From NCBI RefSeq assembly GCF_016741815.1, contig NZ_JAERRJ010000005.1, positions 248,001 to 312,000 on the forward strand: a DNA stretch of 64,000 nt, written 5' to 3'. Below the pieces are notes generated by a model. That model was given only the letters and a program-made list of their open reading frames with translations, made no database searches and was not told the DNA's origin. Shown piece after piece: positions 35,021 through 48,261 of this stretch. This DNA is from Nocardia acididurans. Lineage in GTDB: Bacteria > Actinomycetota > Actinomycetes > Mycobacteriales > Mycobacteriaceae. Both the position numbers and the translations under genes were made by a program. Numbering within the stretch: position 1 is the first letter of the stretch; every line of letters begins with the position of its first letter.

Positions 35021-35695
35021 ATGCCCCGCGAGACGCTCACCCGCGAACAGATCATCGGCACCGCCATCGCCCTCCTCGACGAGGAGGGATTGGACGGGTT
35101 GAACATGCGCAGCCTCGGCAAACGACTCGACGCCGCGGCGACCGCCATGTACTGGCACGTGAAGAACAAGGACAACCTGGTACGGCTGGCCACCGACGAG
35201 GTGTGGAGCGAGGTGGAACTACCCGAGCCGGGCGAGGATTGGCGCGTGGCGGCCGAGGCCATGGCCACCAGCATGTACTCCATGATCACGCGGCATCCGT
35301 GGATGATTCAGGTGCAGTCGGGATATCTGGTCTACGGCCCCAACAAGTCTCGGCACGACGATCGTGCGCTGGAGATCTACGAGCGAGCCGGATTCGACGA
35401 CGTGGAAGCCGATCAGGCCATGGCCACCGTCTTCATGTTCGTACTCGGCAACGCGGCGGGGGCGGCGGCCAACGTCTCACTCAACCGGCGGCTCGGGCGC
35501 AAGGGCGCGGACCCGGAAGCCCAACTGGCACAGGCAATGTCGGAGGCCACCGAGATAGCCATGCACTACCCCCGACTGCGCACCCGCATCGAGCGCGCCG
35601 CCGCCACCGAATACAACGCCGCGCCCGACAACAGCTTTCAGTTCGGCCTGGACACCCTGCTGAACGGGCTTCAGGACCGGTTGCGGGCGCGGTAG
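35021..35695 (+). CDS. TetR family regulator (tetracycline-repressor-like C-terminal domain)
   Basis: The 224-residue protein starts at ATG 35021 (MPRETLTREQIIGTAIALLD) with GGTGAGG upstream. The TetR helix-turn-helix reads LNMRSLGKRLDAAATAMYWHVKNKDNLV. The start and the C-terminal region resemble the TetR_C (tetracycline repressor) branch: RHPWMIQVQSGYLVYGPNKS, then a long helix pair ending FQFGLDTLLNGLQDRL. It probably represses itself and the divergent membrane-protein pair through the three 17-bp repeats. Its last 25 bp overlap the convergent CGNR gene. Confidence 0.9.
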   Translation: MPRETLTREQIIGTAIALLDEEGLDGLNMRSLGKRLDAAATAMYWHVKNKDNLVRLATDEVWSEVELPEPGEDWRVAAEAMATSMYSMITRHPWMIQVQSGYLVYGPNKSRHDDRALEIYERAGFDDVEADQAMATVFMFVLGNAAGAAANVSLNRRLGRKGADPEAQLAQAMSEATEIAMHYPRLRTRIERAAATEYNAAPDNSFQFGLDTLLNGLQDRLRAR

Positions 35696-36204
35696 GCCGC
35701 CACGGCATTGCGATTGCCGCAGGCGGTGGAGCAGTAGCGGCGAGATCTGTTGCGGGACAGGTCGAGCACGATGCCCGCACAGGTGTCGTCGGCGCAGATG
35801 GCGAGCCGGCTGAGCTCGTCGGCGCGGATCAGGTCGATCATGGCCATGGCGATCTCCACCTCGATGCGGACCGCGAGCGGGGCCTCCGGGGGGACGGCGT
35901 GGATGTGATAGCCGAGGTGGTCGTGGGTGACCAGCTGGGGGACGGCGCGATGGCGGCGCAGGATCTCGTTGACGAGGAGCACCGCGGCGTCGCGGTCACT
36001 GGTGAGCAGGCGGCGCAGGGGCGCGCGGGTGGCGCGTACCTCGGCGAGCTCGGCGGCGGTGCGGTCGTGCGCGCCGGTATAGCCGTGCCGTTCGAAAAAC
36101 TCTGCCAGCTGGTCGATCTCGGTCAGGGTGTCCGGCTGCTCCGCCGAATTCACCAGCTCCACCGCGGCGGCCATGGCCGCTTCGGTGTCATGAGCAAAAG
36201 TCAT
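35671..36204 (-). CDS. CGNR zinc-finger regulator (ABATE domain)
   Basis: The 177-residue protein starts MTFAHDTEAAMAAAVELVNS. The N-terminal part is an ABATE-type helical domain. The C-terminus has the CGNR zinc finger: CADDTCAG, then the RSRRYCSTACGNRNAVAAYR box. CGNR proteins are putative stress-responsive transcription regulators, often next to transporters. It is divergent from the EamA transporter with only 38 bp between starts, so both promoters overlap. Its 3' end overlaps the TetR gene by 25 bp on the other strand. Confidence 0.88.
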   Translation of the reverse strand: MTFAHDTEAAMAAAVELVNSAEQPDTLTEIDQLAEFFERHGYTGAHDRTAAELAEVRATRAPLRRLLTSDRDAAVLLVNEILRRHRAVPQLVTHDHLGYHIHAVPPEAPLAVRIEVEIAMAMIDLIRADELSRLAICADDTCAGIVLDLSRNRSRRYCSTACGNRNAVAAYRARNRS

Positions 36205-36205
36205 G

Positions 36206-36234
36206 TTGACATATTACACACACAGCCTTAGCGT
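36206..36234 (+). promoter_or_regulatory. Probable promoter of the EamA transporter
   Basis: TTGACA (36206-36211), a 17-bp spacer and TAGCGT (36229-36234) lie directly before the ATG at 36243. A start site 7-9 bp after the -10 would fall at or next to the ATG, so the mRNA would be leaderless. On the other strand TGTAAT (36212-36217) could be the -10 of the CGNR gene. Confidence 0.5.
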
Positions 36235-36242
36235 CATTAGTC

Positions 36243-37196
36243 ATGGCGACGATGACTCATGACACCGCGGTGCGGGGGCGGCTGCGCAACGGATTGATCG
36301 TCGCGGTGGTGTCCGCGTCGTCCTTCGGACTCTCGGGCGCGCTCGCACGCGGGCTGATGAACGCCGGATGGAGTCCCGCCGCGGTGGTCTCGGTGCGGGT
36401 GCTCGTGGGCGCGGCGGTACTGCTGCCGTTCGCGCTCGTGCAGCTGCGCGGCGAATGGAATGTGCTGCGCCGCAACGCCTCCCTGATCCTGGCGTACGGG
36501 ATCGTGCCCGTCGCGGGCACGCAGCTCGCCTACTTCAACGCGGTCGCCCATCTTCAGGTCGGCGTCGCGCTGCTGGTCGAGTACACCGCGCCCATCGCGG
36601 TCGTGGGCTGGATGTGGCTGCGGCACCGGCAGCGGCCCGGCGCGGCCACCATCGCCGGCGGGCTGGTCGGACTGATCGGGCTCGTACTCGTACTGGATCT
36701 GAGCTCGGGCGTCAGCACCAACGGCGTCGGCATGCTGTGGGCGCTGGCCGCGATGGTCGGCGCGGCAGCCTATTTCGTGCTCTCCGCCAAGGGCGAGGGC
36801 GCGATCCCCGGCACCGTGCTCGCGGCGGGCGGGCTGCTGGTCGGCGGACTCACCCTGCTCGTGGCGGGCGCGATCGGCATCGTGCCCATGCGGGCCACCG
36901 CGAATCCCGTTGCGTTCGAAGGGTTCACCACGCACTGGTGGGCGGTGGTCCTGCTGTTGGGCACCGTGACCGCCGCACTGGCGTACGCCTCCGGCATCAT
37001 CGCCGCCCGCCTGCTCGGCTCCCGCATGGCCTCCTTCGCCGCGCTCACCGAGGTGCTCGCCGCCGTCCTCTTCGCCTGGGCGCTACTGGGCGAGGCTCCC
37101 CACCTCATCCAGTTGCTCGGCGGCGCACTGATTCTCATCGGCGTCGTGGCGGTCCGGCTCGGCGAACCCGAAACCGCCGCGCACGGCGAGTCGTAG
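36243..37196 (+). CDS. EamA family (DMT superfamily) transporter
   Basis: The 317-residue protein starts MATMTHDTAVRGRLRNG. It has ten predicted membrane helices in two EamA repeats. The first covers FGLSGALARGLM to LIGLVLVLDL; the second runs from GVGMLWALAAMVGAAAYFVL to ALILIGVVAVRLG. Family members export amino acids, metabolites or toxic compounds. There is no Shine-Dalgarno, in line with a leaderless start. It faces the CGNR regulator over 38 bp and its stop codon lies inside a tandem repeat. Confidence 0.9.
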   Translation: MATMTHDTAVRGRLRNGLIVAVVSASSFGLSGALARGLMNAGWSPAAVVSVRVLVGAAVLLPFALVQLRGEWNVLRRNASLILAYGIVPVAGTQLAYFNAVAHLQVGVALLVEYTAPIAVVGWMWLRHRQRPGAATIAGGLVGLIGLVLVLDLSSGVSTNGVGMLWALAAMVGAAAYFVLSAKGEGAIPGTVLAAGGLLVGGLTLLVAGAIGIVPMRATANPVAFEGFTTHWWAVVLLLGTVTAALAYASGIIAARLLGSRMASFAALTEVLAAVLFAWALLGEAPHLIQLLGGALILIGVVAVRLGEPETAAHGES

Positions 37197-37251
37197 CGAT
37201 TCGCGGGCACAGTAGCGACTCAAGGGCACAGTAGCGACTCACGGGCACACC
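37195..37251. repeat. Three tandem 19-bp repeats
   Basis: The unit AGCGACTCnnGGGCACAGT occurs at 37195-37213, 37214-37232 and 37233-37251; units 1 and 3 have one or two further changes. The array begins inside the eamA stop codon (TAG then CGAT). It is too short and regular for CRISPR and has no spacers. The rest of 37252-37421 shows no gene. Confidence 0.8.
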
Positions 37252-37421
37252 GGATCACAGGGACTCGGGTCATCCGAAGGCCCGGTCCCATCCCGGACAC
37301 CTGACAAGCCCCCTAATCCTCGGCCTATATGTGCCGACAGGGTTCCGCTATGGCAGTGCCCCGGGTAACTTTTCGTCCGGAAACTCCGGGCCGCGCGGCC
37401 CCGCGAAGCGAGGACATCTCC

Positions 37422-38117
37422 ATGGGCATGACCAGAACCATTGCGCCGGTGCTCTTCTGCCTGGCCGCGACTACCACCATCTCGGCGACCACCGCCACCG
37501 CCGAACCGGCTGCGGCCGAACAGCAACCCGGCCTCCGGATCAGCGGCACCGATCACGGCGTCGACTTCGACACGGCCGTCACCGACGACCTCCGCGCCAC
37601 CGTGAGCACCCTCCAGTCCGGTCGCTTCCTCGCCACCTGGGACGGCGAGACCGTCCTCGTCACCAATGACTCCGGCCTCGAAATCGCCACCGTCCCACTG
37701 AAATACGATATCGCGGGCAAGTCCGTCGCGGTCGCCCCGGAAATCACCGACGACGGCCGCCGCCTCACCCTGACCCCCATCGGCGAATCCCCGGTGCCGC
37801 TGCGCGATATCAACGCCCAGCAGCGGTTCTTCGACGTCGTCATGGCCAACGGTCCGGCCGTGCTCGGCGGGGCCGCGCTCGGCGCCGCCGTCGGCTTCCT
37901 GCTCGGGTTCCCCGCGGGCCTGTTCATCTTCGACATCTTCACCATCCCGATCACCACCGTGGTGGGTATCTTCGTGGGCGCGGCCATCGGCCTGCAGCAG
38001 AGCGGCGGCCAGGAGGCGGTCGAGGCGACCCTCGCCTACGCCGAGAGCGTCGTCCCCGGCGCGTCCGATGCCATGCGCCCCGCCTTCGACGCCCTGCCCC
38101 CGGCCCCGGGTCGCTGA
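37422..38117 (+). CDS. Secreted/membrane protein, paralogue 1
   Basis: The 231-residue protein is taken from ATG 37422 (MGMTRTIAPVLFCLAATTTI), with GAGGA upstream. A signal peptide is followed by a beta-rich domain: ISGTDHGVDFDTAVTDD, ATVSTLQSGRFLATWDG, IATVPLKYDIAGK, RRLTLTPIG. Then come two hydrophobic Gly/Ala-rich helices (VLGGAALGAAVGFLLGFPAG and VVGIFVGAAIGLQQSGG) of glycine-zipper type. The next gene encodes a close paralogue. The family is frequent in Nocardia-like genomes; it may be the one called DUF8020, from memory only. Function unknown; a cell-envelope role is likely. Confidence 0.75.
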   Translation: MGMTRTIAPVLFCLAATTTISATTATAEPAAAEQQPGLRISGTDHGVDFDTAVTDDLRATVSTLQSGRFLATWDGETVLVTNDSGLEIATVPLKYDIAGKSVAVAPEITDDGRRLTLTPIGESPVPLRDINAQQRFFDVVMANGPAVLGGAALGAAVGFLLGFPAGLFIFDIFTIPITTVVGIFVGAAIGLQQSGGQEAVEATLAYAESVVPGASDAMRPAFDALPPAPGR

Positions 38118-38268
38118 CCGCACGGCAACCACCGAGCTATACCCGGCACCCTCGCGCTGTAACCCGCATCCCATCTCGGCCGCGGGAATTCCCCTTCCGC
38201 AGCCCGCCTGGGTACGTTCGTCCCGACAATCCGGGCCGACGTGCCCAGCACCGCGAGGGGGCAGTTCC

Positions 38269-38931
38269 ATGGGTACGACCAAATCCGTTGCGCCGGTACT
38301 GCTCTGCCTGGCGGCCGCGACCACCCTCGCCGCCACCCCCGCCGCGGCGGCTCCCGCGACCACCGACTCCGCTCCGCAGTCGTCGCTGCGCCTGCGCGGC
38401 ACCGATCACGGCGTCGCCTTCCAGACGGCAGTTACCGACGACCACCGCGCCACCGTGAGCACCCTCCAGGCGGGCCGCTTCCTCGCCACCTTCGACGGCC
38501 AGGCCGTCCTGGTCACCGACGAGGCCGGCCTCGAAATCGCCACCGTCCCACTGCGATACGACGTAGCGGGCAAGACCCTGGCCGTCACCCCCGAGATCGC
38601 AGACAACGGCCGCCGCCTCACCCTCACCCCCATCGGCGAATCCGACACCCCCGTCCGCGACATCAACGCCCAGCGGCGCTTCTTCGACGCGGCCGCCGCC
38701 ACCGTCCCCGGCATCCTCGGCGGCGCCGCCATCGGCGCGGCCATCGGCTTCCTGATCGGTTTCCCCGCAGGGCTTTTCATCTACGACTTCATCAGCGTCC
38801 CGATCACCACCGTCCTCGGCGCGATCATCGGCGGCGTGATCGGCTTCAACCAGTCCGGCGGCCAAGCAGCCATCGACGCCGGCCTCGCCTACGCCGACTC
38901 CCTCGCTAATCCAGGAACGTCGCCGAAATGA
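38269..38931 (+). CDS. Secreted/membrane protein, paralogue 2
   Basis: The 220-residue protein is taken from ATG 38269 (MGTTKSVAPVLLCLAAATTL). It follows the same plan as the gene before it: signal peptide, LRGTDHGVAFQTAVTDD, ATVSTLQAGRFLATFDG, IATVPLRYDVAGK, RRLTLTPIG, then two Gly-rich helices (ILGGAAIGAAIGFLIGFPAG, VLGAIIGGVIGFNQSGG). Identity is strong along the full length, so this is a tandem duplication. The 3' end overlaps the convergent gene at 38906 by 26 bp. Confidence 0.75.
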   Translation: MGTTKSVAPVLLCLAAATTLAATPAAAAPATTDSAPQSSLRLRGTDHGVAFQTAVTDDHRATVSTLQAGRFLATFDGQAVLVTDEAGLEIATVPLRYDVAGKTLAVTPEIADNGRRLTLTPIGESDTPVRDINAQRRFFDAAAATVPGILGGAAIGAAIGFLIGFPAGLFIYDFISVPITTVLGAIIGGVIGFNQSGGQAAIDAGLAYADSLANPGTSPK

Positions 38932-39373
38932 GCGCCTGACTCCCCGTCGTGTAATACCAGTTCCCCGTCATCACGGGCTGCGTATTCAACACGATCGTGT
39001 GCCCCGCCCCCGGCCCGGATGTCAACCCCCACAACCCATTCGGATACCCCACGGCAGCACTGACGCTCCCATCCGACCACGCGAACCGCCCCGAGGACAA
39101 CGCCCCGAACCCCAGCCACGGCACCTCGGCGGAGAACTGCCCACTCTCGATCCCCGGCAGCAACGAACTCCGGCACTCCCACACCCCCGCCTGCCGCCAC
39201 ACCGTCTGCCCGGCGCTTCCCGTCCCCGGCATCAGCTGCCCCGTCAGCACATCCCCCTTGAAGCACCCACCCAGCGAATCCTTCGCTGGTTCAGCGGCAC
39301 TCACCCCGGCGACCACACTCGACACGGCGATGCCGCACAGCAGGGCAGTGAATGTACGACGACGAGCAGGCAT
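38906..39373 (-). CDS. Secreted hypothetical protein
   Basis: The 155-residue protein starts MPARRRTFTALLCGIAVSSV and has a signal peptide likely cut after VSAAEP. The mature part has two cysteines (GGCFKGD, WECRSS), probably one disulfide, and an aromatic/Gly-rich beta pattern (WLGFGALSSGRFAWSDG, GYPNGLWGLTSGPGAGH, NWYYTTGSQ). The family is not recognised. It converges on the secreted paralogue, overlapping its 3' end by 26 bp, and lies downstream of the rpoC terminator region. Confidence 0.65.
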   Translation of the reverse strand: MPARRRTFTALLCGIAVSSVVAGVSAAEPAKDSLGGCFKGDVLTGQLMPGTGSAGQTVWRQAGVWECRSSLLPGIESGQFSAEVPWLGFGALSSGRFAWSDGSVSAAVGYPNGLWGLTSGPGAGHTIVLNTQPVMTGNWYYTTGSQALISATFLD

Positions 39374-39442
39374 GCCAACTCCTCCGCGCGGATGTCACAG
39401 CGTCCAGCCAGGATAACTCCGGTGTTGCTCCCATAGACGACA

Positions 39443-39475
39443 ATCGCCCCCGCTCCGTATCGGAGCGGGGGCGAT
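39443..39475 (-). terminator. Terminator downstream of rpoC
   Basis: ATCGCCCCCGCTCCG (39443-39457) pairs perfectly with CGGAGCGGGGGCGAT (39461-39475). It lies 19 bp beyond the rpoC stop. No long U run follows. Confidence 0.75.
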
Positions 39476-39494
39476 GTGGTTCTAGCTCAACCGG

Positions 39495-43448
<3,954 letters not shown>

Positions 43449-43504
43449 GTAACTTCCTTTCCCCTGTTCGGGTTGAGTATGAGCAAAAGTTCAAAATCCG
43501 TTGC

Positions 43505-43530
43505 CCCGCAGCGTCTCTCGACGCTGCGGG
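43505..43530 (-). promoter_or_regulatory. Strong hairpin in the rpoB-rpoC gap
   Basis: CCCGCAGCGTC (43505-43515) and GACGCTGCGGG (43520-43530) form an 11-bp perfect stem with a TCTC loop, 10 bp after the rpoB stop. There is no U tract, so an RNA-processing or stability element, or partial attenuator, is more likely than a terminator. Confidence 0.5.
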
Positions 43531-43540
43531 ACCGATCGCT

Positions 43541-46500
43541 CTACTGCGCCAGGTCGTCGACCGTCGCAGCCTCGTTGCGGGACAGGTTGATACCCAGGTT
43601 CGCCGCGGCACGCTCGAGGTCTTCGTCATCGCCGTCGCGCATCTCGATGGCAGCGCCGTCCGAGGACAGCACCTCCACGTTGAGGCACAGCGACTGAAGC
43701 TCCTTCAAGAGCACCTTGAACGACTCCGGAATACCCGGCTCCGGAATGTTCTCGCCCTTCACGATCGCCTCGTAGACCTTCACGCGGCCCACGACGTCGT
43801 CGGACTTGATGGTGAGCAGTTCCTGCAGGGTGTAGGCAGCGCCGTACGCCTGCATGGCCCAACATTCCATTTCACCGAAGCGCTGACCACCGAACTGCGC
43901 CTTACCACCCAGCGGCTGCTGCGTGATCATCGAGTACGGACCGGTCGAACGCGCGTGGATCTTGTCGTCGACCAGGTGGTGCAGCTTCAGGATGTACATG
44001 TAGCCGACGGCCACCGGGTACGGGAACGGCTCGCCGGAACGGCCGTCCAGCAGGATCGCCTTGCCGTCGTCGTTGATCATCCGCTCGCCGTCGCGGTTCG
44101 GCAGGGTCGAGCCCAGCAGACCGGTCAGCTCTTCCTCACGCGCACCGTCGAACACCGGGGTGGCGATATTGGTGTCGGCTTCCTGACCGAGCATCTCCTC
44201 GGGCAGGTTCTTGGCCCAGTCGGGGGCGCCCTCGACCTGCCAGCCGGTCTTGGCGATGTAGCCCAGATGGGTTTCCAGCACCTGGCCGATGTTCATACGA
44301 CGCGGCACACCGTGGGTGTTCAGGATGATGTCGACCGGCGTGCCGTCCGGGAGGAACGGCATGTCTTCCTGCGGGAGGATCTTGCCGATGACGCCCTTGT
44401 TGCCGTGGCGACCGGCGAGCTTGTCGCCGTCCTGGATCTTGCGCTTCTGCGCGACGTAGACGCGCACCAGCTCGTTGACACCGGGGGGCAGATCGTCGTC
44501 GTCCTCGCGCGAGAACACGCGCACGCCGATGACCTTGCCGGACTCGCCGTGCGGCACCTTCAGGGAGGTGTCGCGAACCTCGCGGGCCTTCTCACCGAAG
44601 ATGGCGCGCAGCAGGCGCTCCTCGGGGGTCAGCTCGGTCTCGCCCTTCGGGGTGACCTTGCCGACCAGGATGTCGCCGTCGCGAACCTCGGCGCCGATGC
44701 GGACGATGCCGCGCTCGTCGAGGTCGGCCAGGACCTCGTCCGACACGTTCGGGATGTCGCGGGTGATCTCCTCGGCACCGAGCTTGGTGTCGCGAGCGTC
44801 GATCTCGTGCTCCTCGATGTGGATCGAGGTGAGCACGTCCTCTTCCACGAGGCGCTGCGACAGGATGATCGCGTCCTCGTAGTTGTGGCCCTCCCACGGC
44901 ATGATTGCCACGAGCAGGTTCTTGCCGAGCGCCATCTCACCGTTCTCGGTGCAGGGGCCGTCGGCCAGCACGTGACCGGCCTCCACGCGGGTGCCCTCGT
45001 CCACGATCGGACGCTGGTTCGCGCAGGTGCCCTGGTTCGAGCGCTCGAACTTGCGCAGGCGGTACGAACGGCGGGTGCCGTCGTCGTGCATGACGGTGAT
45101 GAAGTCGGCCGAAACCTCTTCCACCACACCGGCCTTCTGGTTCACGACCACGTCGCCGGCGTCGACGGCGGCGCGCAGCTCCATACCGGTGCCGACCAGC
45201 GGCGACTCGGAACGGATCAGCGGCACGGCCTGACGCTGCATGTTCGCGCCCATGAGGGCACGGTTGGCGTCGTCGTGCTCGAGGAACGGGATCATCGCGG
45301 TCGCGACCGACACCATCTGGCGCGGCGAGACGTCCATGAAGGTCACCTCGGCCGGGGAGACGTACTCCATCTCCTCGTTGCCCTTGCGGGCGAGCACCTT
45401 GGCCTCGATGAAGTTGCCGTCGGCGTCGACCGGCGAGTTGGCCTGGGCGCGGACCTCGCGGTCCTCCTCGTCGGCGGTGAGGTACTTGACCTCATCGGTG
45501 ACGCGGCCGTTCTCGACCCTGCGGTACGGGGTCTCGATGAAACCGAACGGGTTCACCCGGGCGTAGACCGAGAGCGAACCGATCAGGCCGATGTTCGGGC
45601 CTTCCGGGGTCTCGATCGGGCACATGCGGCCGTAGTGCGACGGGTGGACGTCACGGACCTCCAGGCCGGCGCGCTCACGCGATAGACCACCCGGACCCAG
45701 CGCCGACAGACGACGCTTGTGGGTCAGACCCGAGAGCGGGTTGTTCTGGTCCATGAACTGCGACAGCTGCGAGGTGCCGAAGAACTCCTTGATCGCCGCC
45801 ACGACGGGACGGATGTTGATCAGGGTCTGCGGCGTGATGGCCTCGACGTCCTGGGTGGTCATGCGCTCACGCACGACGCGCTCCATACGCGAGAGACCGA
45901 CGCGGATCTGGTTCTGGATGAGCTCGCCCACGGTGCGCAGACGACGGTTGCCGAAGTGGTCGATGTCGTCGACCTCGACCGGAACCTCGGAGCCGCCGGG
46001 CACCGTCATATGGCGATCGCCCTGGTGCAGACGGACCAGGTACTCGATCGTCGCGACGATGTCTTCCTTGGTCAGCACGGAACCGGTGACCGGCTTGTCC
46101 AGGTTGATGCCGAGCTTCTTGTTGACCTTGTAGCGGCCGACGCGAGCCAGGTCGTAGCGCTTCTCCTTGAAGAACAGGTTCTCCAGCAGGGTCTGCGCGG
46201 ACTCCTTGGTCGGCGGCTCGCCCGGACGCAGCTTGCGGTAGATGTCGAGCAGCGCCTCGTCCTGACCCGGGGTGGAGTCCTTCTCGAGGGTGGACATCAT
46301 GATCTCGGAGAAGCCGAAGCGCTCCACGATCTCTTCCGACGTCAGGCCCAGGGCCTTCAGCAGCACGGTGACCGGCTGCCGGCGCTTGCGGTCGATGCGC
46401 ACGCCGACGGTGTCGCGCTTGTCGACGTCGAACTCCAGCCACGCGCCACGCGACGGGATGACGCGCACGGAGTGCAGCGTCTTCTCGGTGGACTTGTCGA

Positions 46501-47008
46501 TGGAATCGTCGAAGTACACACCCGGCGAACGGACCAGCTGCGAGACGACCACGCGCTCGGTGCCGTTGATGATGAACGTGCCCTTGTCGGTCATCATCGG
46601 GAAATCACCCATGAAGACCGTCTGAGACTTGATCTCACCGGTGTTGTTGTTGATGAACTCCGCGGTGACGAACAGCGGCGCCGCGTAGGTCATGTCCTTG
46701 TCTTTGCACTCCTCGATCGAGGCCTTGACCTCTTCGAAGCGCGGGTCGGAGAAGGACAGGGACATGGAGCCCGAGAAGTCTTCGATGGGGGAGAGTTCCT
46801 CGAGCACCTCCTCGAGTCCTCCGACCGGGCTGACGTCGCCGCGCGCTGCCGCGCGCTCCCGCCAATCCGCTGCACCGACGAGCCATGCGAATGATTCGGT
46901 TTGTAGATCGAGAAGACCCGGCACCTCGAGAGGCTCACGAATCTTCGCGAAAGACACCCGCTTCGGGGCTCCGGGAATACCGGCCTTGGTCTGGGTGGAG
47001 ACTGCCAA
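43541..47008 (-). CDS. rpoB: RNA polymerase beta subunit
   Basis: The product is 1155 residues from TTG 47006-47008, which has AAGGA 6 bp upstream; an in-frame GTG at 47026 is less well placed. The start [19 protein letters not shown] matches mycobacterial RpoB. The rifampicin region reads [15 protein letters not shown] ... [14 protein letters not shown], with Asp, His and Ser at E. coli positions 516, 526 and 531. The target is therefore of the susceptible type, unlike the altered second rpoB known from some Nocardia. Later motifs such as [13 protein letters not shown] and the C-terminal clamp region are intact. It has its own promoter 190 bp upstream. Confidence 0.99.
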   Translation of the reverse strand: MAVSTQTKAGIPGAPKRVSFAKIREPLEVPGLLDLQTESFAWLVGAADWRERAAARGDVSPVGGLEEVLEELSPIEDFSGSMSLSFSDPRFEEVKASIEECKDKDMTYAAPLFVTAEFINNNTGEIKSQTVFMGDFPMMTDKGTFIINGTERVVVSQLVRSPGVYFDDSIDKSTEKTLHSVRVIPSRGAWLEFDVDKRDTVGVRIDRKRRQPVTVLLKALGLTSEEIVERFGFSEIMMSTLEKDSTPGQDEALLDIYRKLRPGEPPTKESAQTLLENLFFKEKRYDLARVGRYKVNKKLGINLDKPVTGSVLTKEDIVATIEYLVRLHQGDRHMTVPGGSEVPVEVDDIDHFGNRRLRTVGELIQNQIRVGLSRMERVVRERMTTQDVEAITPQTLINIRPVVAAIKEFFGTSQLSQFMDQNNPLSGLTHKRRLSALGPGGLSRERAGLEVRDVHPSHYGRMCPIETPEGPNIGLIGSLSVYARVNPFGFIETPYRRVENGRVTDEVKYLTADEEDREVRAQANSPVDADGNFIEAKVLARKGNEEMEYVSPAEVTFMDVSPRQMVSVATAMIPFLEHDDANRALMGANMQRQAVPLIRSESPLVGTGMELRAAVDAGDVVVNQKAGVVEEVSADFITVMHDDGTRRSYRLRKFERSNQGTCANQRPIVDEGTRVEAGHVLADGPCTENGEMALGKNLLVAIMPWEGHNYEDAIILSQRLVEEDVLTSIHIEEHEIDARDTKLGAEEITRDIPNVSDEVLADLDERGIVRIGAEVRDGDILVGKVTPKGETELTPEERLLRAIFGEKAREVRDTSLKVPHGESGKVIGVRVFSREDDDDLPPGVNELVRVYVAQKRKIQDGDKLAGRHGNKGVIGKILPQEDMPFLPDGTPVDIILNTHGVPRRMNIGQVLETHLGYIAKTGWQVEGAPDWAKNLPEEMLGQEADTNIATPVFDGAREEELTGLLGSTLPNRDGERMINDDGKAILLDGRSGEPFPYPVAVGYMYILKLHHLVDDKIHARSTGPYSMITQQPLGGKAQFGGQRFGEMECWAMQAYGAAYTLQELLTIKSDDVVGRVKVYEAIVKGENIPEPGIPESFKVLLKELQSLCLNVEVLSSDGAAIEMRDGDDEDLERAAANLGINLSRNEAATVDDLAQ

Positions 47009-47193
47009 GATGCGTCCTTCCAGCACCTCACGCGCGTCGCGTGGTGGTCCGCGACCGTCGCTTGTCTGCTACGAATTCCGCTGGTAGCAACCCGAACGAA
47101 ACCCGAACAGCAAACAGCGGAAGTAACACCGGAAGGTGGAACTTTCGTCGATGCGAACAAGGTATGGACAGGAGGCAGCCAGCGCAACGTCCA

Positions 47194-47223
47194 AAGGTAC
47201 ACCCAAACCTACGGGGGTGTCAA
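47194..47223 (-). promoter_or_regulatory. Probable rpoB promoter
   Basis: On the minus strand TTGACA (47218-47223), an 18-bp spacer and TACCTT (47194-47199). This gives a leader of about 180 nt before the rpoB TTG. A good match to a sigma-A type promoter. Confidence 0.62.
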
Positions 47224-47514
47224 AGTACCACCCGTGGCGAGCCTCGGCGGGCTAACGCGCCGAAGTGTGTCGTGGCGATGTTCACACCGTCTGCCGACCG
47301 GCTTTGCGTCCGCTGGCTGCGTCCCGTGAAGGCCGTGTCGGCGTCTGATCCCCTGTGACAGCCGCCGCTGTTGTGAATAGCGTGACGGCTTTGGCGAAAG
47401 TCGTCAAGTGGCGGTTGGAGTTGACAAAACCCGAGATCGCCTGTCCTACAGCAAGATCACTGTGTGACGTCGCGGAATGTGCGCCGGACGTCTGCTCGCC
47501 GGCGATCCCGGGAC
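47224..47514. other. Non-coding part of the mce-rpoB gap
   Basis: This 291-bp stretch between the last mce-operon gene and the rpoB promoter shows no convincing gene. It includes TTGTCA and TTGACG boxes near 47400-47430 on the minus strand that might belong to a second promoter. No strong terminator hairpin for the mce operon is seen, so some read-through into rpoB is possible. Confidence 0.4.
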
Positions 47515-48249
47515 CTATTTGTCGGCGATCTCCGAGGCCAGCCAGCGGCCGTCGACCTTCTGCATGCGCAGCAGGATCGGCCCCGCGACGAAGGGGGAGG
47601 GCTTGCCGTCCTTCACCGTGACCACGTTCAGGTTGACCAGCAGTTCGGCGCGATCGCCGGTGAGCAGGGTGACACCGGTGGGGTCCGTGGTGACCTGGGT
47701 GTTGGTCTGGGTCTGCTTGATGGTGTCGACCGTGGTGCCGAGGTATTTCTCGAACTCCTGGGCCAGCTGGGGGGTCAGAACGGTGGCCACATCGGCCTTC
47801 CAGCGATCCTTGTCGATCTTCTCGGCCTCGTAGGCGTAGAGGGTCTGCAGGGCGTGGTCGGCGGCGGCCTTCACCTCGTCGGTGGCGGCATTGTCGACGA
47901 AGGCCCGGTTGGTGTCGTCGACGCCGGGGCGCAGCGCGCCCATGATCGCGACGGCGGCCAGCGCGACGGCTGCGGCGGCGCACAGGATGGGGGTGCGCCA
48001 GGATTGCCAAACGCCTTCGGCGGGAGCGGATTTCGGCTTCTCCGTGCGAACGGGAGCCGATTTCCCGGCCTTCTCCGCGCGCTTGGCCTTCTTCATCGAC
48101 ACCGGGCTCGGGCGGGTCGAGGACGACGGGCGCTCGGCGGTGGCTTCGGTGGAACGGACGTCGGCGGCGGTGGTGCGGGTGTTCGCACCGCGCTGGGACG
48201 CGGGACGGCGCTGCGGAGTGGCGCGATTGACGGGGCGGCGATTTGCCAT
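47515..48249 (-). CDS. Mce-associated membrane protein (second)
   Basis: The 244-residue product is taken from ATG 48247-48249 (MANRRPVNRATPQRRPASQR); GGAAGG lies 8 bp upstream. A long basic, disordered N-terminus (about 85 residues) precedes one membrane helix (ILCAAAAVALAAVAIMGAL). The external domain (VKAAADHALQTLYAYEAEKI ... LASEIADK) has the shape of Mas/MAM proteins, which resemble VirB8 and stabilise Mce complexes. It is the last gene of the operon, 12 bp after the first Mas gene. Confidence 0.82.
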   Translation of the reverse strand: MANRRPVNRATPQRRPASQRGANTRTTAADVRSTEATAERPSSSTRPSPVSMKKAKRAEKAGKSAPVRTEKPKSAPAEGVWQSWRTPILCAAAAVALAAVAIMGALRPGVDDTNRAFVDNAATDEVKAAADHALQTLYAYEAEKIDKDRWKADVATVLTPQLAQEFEKYLGTTVDTIKQTQTNTQVTTDPTGVTLLTGDRAELLVNLNVVTVKDGKPSPFVAGPILLRMQKVDGRWLASEIADK

Positions 48250-48261
48250 GATCACGCCTTC

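Noticed and set aside
37195-37251. CRISPR-like array
   Set aside because: The 19-bp units are directly adjacent with no spacers and there are no cas genes.
47224-47514. Small coding frame between the mce operon and rpoB
   Set aside because: Open only as an out-of-frame run-on of the upstream gene; no start with a ribosome-binding site and the sequence includes promoter-like boxes.
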